Assembly: GCA_963815495.1 (NCBI GenBank)
Contig: CAWFGW010000020.1
Span: 1 to 18,532 of the forward strand
Direction of reading: 5' to 3'
DNA from: CAWFGW01 sp963815495
GTDB taxonomy: Bacteria; Bacteroidota; Bacteroidia; Cytophagales; JAAEPT01
DNA length: 18,532 bases
The position numbers and the translations under genes were made by a program. Of the stretch, positions 15,379-18,532 are shown in pieces. A model generated the notes under the pieces. That model searched no databases, was not told the DNA's origin, and worked only from the letters and a program-made list of their open reading frames with translations. Numbering within the stretch: the first letter of the stretch is position 1; each line of letters begins with the position of its first letter.

Positions 15379-16800
15379 ATGATTAAAGATTGTGTAACTG
15401 CTTGGAATGGCATTTTAAGCTACATTCGTGAGAATGTTGGTCAACAAAGTTTCGATACTTGGTTCAAACCTATCTCTCCAGTTAAACTTGAGGATAATGT
15501 GCTTACAATACAGGTACCCAGTCAGTTCTTTTACGAGTGGTTAGAAGAGCACTATGTCAGCATATTACGAAAAGCAATTCATAACGAATTGGGGATATCT
15601 GCAAAATTGGAGTATTCTATTGTGGTAGATAAGGGCTCGGAAACAAATAAGCCTTATGTAGTTAACATTCCTACGAGTAAGATTTCTCCAAAAAGTGAAC
15701 AATTTAAACCTCAAGTAGCAAACCCATTTGATATTCAAGGCGGATTAAATGGTCTTGCAACAGATTCACATTTAAATTCACACTATACATTTGATACTTA
15801 TATTGAAGGTGATTGCAACAGATTAGCTCGTTCTGCTGGTTTGGCTGTTACTAACAAGCCTGGTATTACTTCTTTCAACCCACTATTTATATACAGTGGT
15901 GTTGGTTTAGGTAAAACACACTTGGTGCAGGCAATAGGAAACAAACTAGAATCAGATAAGTCAGGCAAGTTTGTGCTGTATGTTTCTTCTGAGAAGTTTG
16001 CTAACCAAGTTATTGAAGCATTTAAAAACAATAAAATACAAGAGTTTGCTAACTACTATTTGCAGGTAGATGTATTAATTGTAGACGATATTCAGTTTCT
16101 ATCAGGAAAAGAAAAAACACAAGAAATATTCTTCCACATCTTCAATCACCTTCATCAAAGTGGGAAGCAAATCATCATGACGAGTGACTGTCCTCCAAAA
16201 GAGTTGAAAGGATTGCAAGAACGTTTGATTTCACGTTTCAAATGGGGATTAACTGCCGATTTGCAGCAGCCAGATTTTGAAACTCGAATGGCTATCATTC
16301 ACCAGAAATTAGATAATGATGGCATCGTGATGCCTAAAGAGGTGATCGAGTACATCGCATACAGTGTAGATACGAATGTAAGAGAACTAGAAGGTGTAAT
16401 CGTTTCATTGATTGCTCAGTCTTCTCTTGCTAGAAAAGAAATTGATTTAGACTTAGCAAAACAAGCGCTTCAGAGCATTGTTCAAAACATTGATGTTGAA
16501 GTCAATATGGACTATATCCAGAAGTTTGTTCAAAACTACTTCGATATTTCTATCGAATTGATGAAAGCAAAAACGCGAAAGCGTGAAGTAGTAGTAGCTC
16601 GTCAGGTGTCTATGTATTTGGCTAAAGAATATACTAATATGTCTTTGAAGTCAATCGGGGCACACTTCGGTGGTAGAGATCATAGTACAGTAATTCATGC
16701 AATTACCACGGTAAATGACATGATGGATACTGATCAGCAGTTTAACAATACGATGCAAGACGTGTTGAAAAAAGTAAAAATGCGTGCGAAAGCGAGTTAA
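15379..16800 (+). CDS. dnaA: Chromosomal replication initiator protein DnaA
   Basis: A 473-residue DnaA of normal length. It binds DnaA boxes at the origin, oligomerises with ATP and opens the DNA for helicase loading. Domain I (about 1-82) begins with WNGILSYIRENVGQQSFDTWFKP, the usual helicase/partner-binding fold. A variable linker (83-130) follows. Domain III is an AAA+ ATPase with Walker A SGVGLGKTHL (173-182), Walker B VLIVDDIQFL (232-241), the sensor region IIMTSDCPPKEL and the arginine-finger stretch RLISRFKWGL (282-291). Domain IV ends with the DnaA signature GGRDHSTVIHAI (431-442) within the DNA-binding helix-turn-helix. ATG 15379 gives the standard N-terminus. It is divergent from the CHAT gene, ends in a strong terminator and appears to be monocistronic (no dnaN follows, as is usual in Bacteroidota). 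Confidence 0.98.
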   Translation: MIKDCVTAWNGILSYIRENVGQQSFDTWFKPISPVKLEDNVLTIQVPSQFFYEWLEEHYVSILRKAIHNELGISAKLEYSIVVDKGSETNKPYVVNIPTSKISPKSEQFKPQVANPFDIQGGLNGLATDSHLNSHYTFDTYIEGDCNRLARSAGLAVTNKPGITSFNPLFIYSGVGLGKTHLVQAIGNKLESDKSGKFVLYVSSEKFANQVIEAFKNNKIQEFANYYLQVDVLIVDDIQFLSGKEKTQEIFFHIFNHLHQSGKQIIMTSDCPPKELKGLQERLISRFKWGLTADLQQPDFETRMAIIHQKLDNDGIVMPKEVIEYIAYSVDTNVRELEGVIVSLIAQSSLARKEIDLDLAKQALQSIVQNIDVEVNMDYIQKFVQNYFDISIELMKAKTRKREVVVARQVSMYLAKEYTNMSLKSIGAHFGGRDHSTVIHAITTVNDMMDTDQQFNNTMQDVLKKVKMRAKAS

Positions 16801-16819
16801 TCATAGTTTTCAGTCATTG

Positions 16820-16860
16820 AAAGCCCTTATTTACGCCAAGTAAATAAGGGCTTTTTTTAT
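16820..16860 (+). terminator. Intrinsic terminator of dnaA
   Basis: A perfect 15-bp stem (16820-16834 with 16840-16854; core AGCCCTTATTTAC) with the 5-base loop GCCAA is followed by a T-rich run. It starts 19 bases after the dnaA stop codon and should end dnaA transcription. The A-run on the other strand makes it potentially bidirectional. Confidence 0.93.
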
Positions 16861-16872
16861 TTTAATGCGATG

Positions 16873-16881
16873 TGTGCATAA
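16873..16881 (-). promoter_or_regulatory. DnaA box TTATGCACA downstream of dnaA
   Basis: The plus strand reads TGTGCATAA, identical in sequence and orientation to the box 216 bases upstream of dnaA. It lies between the dnaA terminator and the large palindrome. A perfect match to TTATNCACA; whether DnaA binds here is untested. Confidence 0.5.
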
Positions 16882-16888
16882 TATTATG

Positions 16889-16947
16889 GCGCGGAACTTA
16901 GTTCCGTGACAAATGAAATTATCGTATCACGGAACTAAGTTCCGCGC
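16889..16947. repeat. REP/BIME-like nested palindrome
   Basis: Two perfect 21-base inverted arms (16889-16909 and 16927-16947) enclose a 17-base loop. Each arm is itself a palindrome, CGGAACT-T-AGTTCCG on the left (16892-16906) and the complementary CGGAACT-A-AGTTCCG on the right. The pairing extends outward by a G-T and a T-A pair. The arms are much richer in GC than the surroundings. Two inverted copies of a short palindrome separated by a short spacer is the layout of REP doublets (BIMEs). There is no T-run, and a separate terminator precedes it, so termination is not its obvious job. Confidence 0.75.
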
Positions 16948-17005
16948 TAGATTGAGAAACCTGTTTTTCTTCCTCTTTACACCTCTTTAACTAAGTTACT
17001 TTTTG

Positions 17006-17013
17006 TATTTTTG
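17006..17013 (+). promoter_or_regulatory. Bacteroidota -7 promoter box TATTTTTG before GH3 gene
   Basis: TATTTTTG is an exact TAnnTTTG -7 match ending 9 bases before ATG 17023. Transcription would start only a few bases before, or at, the start codon, giving a very short or leaderless mRNA. No clear TTTG -33 element is seen at 19-21 bases upstream, so the call is tentative. Confidence 0.4.
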
Positions 17014-17022
17014 ACTTGATAT

Positions 17023-18519
17023 ATGGGAATCCGTTCAACTTTAAGTAAACCATTTGCCGCTTACATTCATAAGCAGACGGTCAAGTGGTCCTCTCGTCCA
17101 GTAGAAACGCAAGAGAAAGTGTTTCAAAACCTTACTTCGAATCTTGCAAAAACAGTTTTCGGGAAAGAACGTGATATCGTTGCCTCTACTTCCATCAAAG
17201 ACTTTCAAGCTTCCGTAGCTTTGGCAGATTATGAAGACTTGAAAAAATATGTGGATTTAATTATTGGCGGACAAAAAGATGTGCTCTGGCCGGGCAAGCC
17301 GTTGTATTTTGCAAAAACTTCGGGTACTACTTCGGGAATGAAGTATATCCCTATCAGTAACGAATCCGTTCCTTTTCATGTGAACAGTGCGCGAGATGCA
17401 ATGATGAGTTATGTGTATGAAACAGGGAAGAGTCAGTTTTTAGACAAAAAACTTATTTTTTTATCAGGTAGTCCTGTTTTAGAAACAAAAGGTGGTATTC
17501 ATTACGGGCGACTTTCAGGAATTGTCAATCATCACGTGCCTTCTTATTTGAAAGGAAATCAATTGCCTAGTTATGATACTAACTGCATCGAAGATTGGGA
17601 AACAAAATTAGATGCCATTATTGATGAAACCATTAATCAACCGATGGGGTTGATTTCAGGTATTCCACCATGGGTGCAGATGTACTTTGATAAAATAATG
17701 GCTCGTACGGGCAAGCAAATAAAAGATGTATTTCCTGACTTTTCGGTGTTTGTGTATGGTGGGGTCAACTTTGATCCTTATCGTAAAAAACTATTCGAAA
17801 GCATCGGAAAAACGATTGACAGTGTAGAAACTTACCCAGCTTCAGAAGGTTTTATCGCTTATCAAGACACACAAACAGAAGAAGGTTTATTGTTACTGCT
17901 CAATCACGGAATATTCTATGAGTTTGTTCCGGTAGAGGAATATTTCAACGAAAAACCAACACGACTTACCATTGGGGAAGTGAAAACAGATGTTAACTAT
18001 GCGGTGATTCTAAATACTAACGCTGGTTTGTGGGGCTATTCTATTGGTGACACGGTGAAGTTTGTTTCAACGAATCCGTATCGTATCATCGTTACAGGGC
18101 GTATCAAGCATTTTATTTCAGCTTTTGGCGAACACGTGATTGCAGAAGAAGTAGAGAAAGCGTTAGAATATGCTGTGAAGCAGCAAGCCAATGTTGAGGT
18201 AACAGAATTTACTGTTGCACCAAGCATTAACCCTGATAAAGGACAATCGCGGCATGAGTGGTTTGTGGAGTTTGCTAACCCACCACAAGATTTAGAGAAG
18301 TTTATTACTGATTTAGATTCGAAGCTTTGTGCAGTGAATGGGTATTACGATGATTTAATTTCAGGTAATATTTTGCAAAGACTCACGGTTTATTCCCTTC
18401 AAAAGGGTAGTTTTATAAATTACATGAAATCAGTCGGTAAACTGGGCGGACAGAACAAAGTTCCTCGCTTATCTAATGATAGAAAATTGGTTGACGAATT
18501 AGTGAAATACATAGTTTAG
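17023..18519 (+). CDS. GH3-family acyl-acid-amido synthetase-like protein
   Basis: A 498-residue member of the GH3 branch of the adenylating (ANL-type) superfamily. In plants these enzymes use ATP to adenylate an acyl acid (indoleacetate, jasmonate, benzoates) and join it to an amino acid. The three nucleotide-binding motifs are present: YFAKTSGTTSGMKYIP (95-110), ETYPASEGFIAYQ (269-281) and NAGLWGYSIGDTVKF (333-347). TGRIKHFISAFGEHV (358-372) marks the hinge to the mobile C-terminal domain. Bacteroidota genomes commonly hold one such gene; its natural acid and amine partners are not known. It has no signal peptide, so it should be cytoplasmic. The gene appears monocistronic, beginning right after a promoter-like box, with 13 bases of window beyond its stop. 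Frame is intact. Confidence 0.9.
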   Translation: MGIRSTLSKPFAAYIHKQTVKWSSRPVETQEKVFQNLTSNLAKTVFGKERDIVASTSIKDFQASVALADYEDLKKYVDLIIGGQKDVLWPGKPLYFAKTSGTTSGMKYIPISNESVPFHVNSARDAMMSYVYETGKSQFLDKKLIFLSGSPVLETKGGIHYGRLSGIVNHHVPSYLKGNQLPSYDTNCIEDWETKLDAIIDETINQPMGLISGIPPWVQMYFDKIMARTGKQIKDVFPDFSVFVYGGVNFDPYRKKLFESIGKTIDSVETYPASEGFIAYQDTQTEEGLLLLLNHGIFYEFVPVEEYFNEKPTRLTIGEVKTDVNYAVILNTNAGLWGYSIGDTVKFVSTNPYRIIVTGRIKHFISAFGEHVIAEEVEKALEYAVKQQANVEVTEFTVAPSINPDKGQSRHEWFVEFANPPQDLEKFITDLDSKLCAVNGYYDDLISGNILQRLTVYSLQKGSFINYMKSVGKLGGQNKVPRLSNDRKLVDELVKYIV

Positions 18520-18532
18520 TTGGAAGTCAAGA

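Overview
The window looks like a piece of a Bacteroidota (Flavobacteriia/Cytophagia-like) chromosome. The DNA is AT-rich and Shine-Dalgarno signals are weak. The T9SS C-terminal sorting domain and the exbB-x-exbD-exbD operon are typical of that phylum. Two TAnnTTTG boxes match its -7 promoter element, and the GH3-family acyl-acid ligase and TPR-CHAT protein are common there. This assignment is inference from gene content; no rRNA is present.

Left part (1-1850). The window opens inside a family 2 glycosyltransferase gene, which ends at 701. An IS3-family element follows at about 761-1798. It carries only a full-length orfB-type DDE transposase, with no orfA. Two different arrays of 7-bp tandem repeats sit directly on either side of it: seven exact AATTATG copies on the left and about six degenerate TACTCAA-like copies on the right. 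A perfect 15-bp-arm hairpin lies near the end of the transposase gene.

Broken block (1848-5931). Six same-strand genes run in a row: tatD-type hydrolase, type I asparaginase, two small membrane proteins, a DoxX-like membrane protein, and a secreted DNRLRE-like protein with a T9SS sorting domain. Five of the six need at least one 1-base indel to read through, and the damage increases from left to right. The protein motifs between the indels are well kept. This means either recent decay or base-calling errors in a low-quality stretch. The sequence alone cannot separate the two.

Middle (5931-10634). A 115-bp MITE-like inverted repeat sits against the stop codon of the T9SS pseudogene. It is followed by tRNA-Ser(GGA), then an intact, translationally overlapping operon (exbB, a four-helix membrane protein, exbD, exbD) that would form an energy-transducing inner-membrane motor. 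Next is a GT-C-like multi-spanning membrane glycosyltransferase.

Right part (10715-18532). A 1433-residue exported TPR-CHAT protein lies on the minus strand and is transcribed divergently from dnaA. dnaA is intact, ends in a strong intrinsic terminator, and is bracketed by two identical DnaA-box matches (TTATGCACA on the minus strand). Between dnaA and the last gene, a GH3-family protein, is a striking REP/BIME-like nested palindrome. No CRISPR array, prophage or complete defence island is visible. The most unusual items are the repeat structures and the exported CHAT protein.
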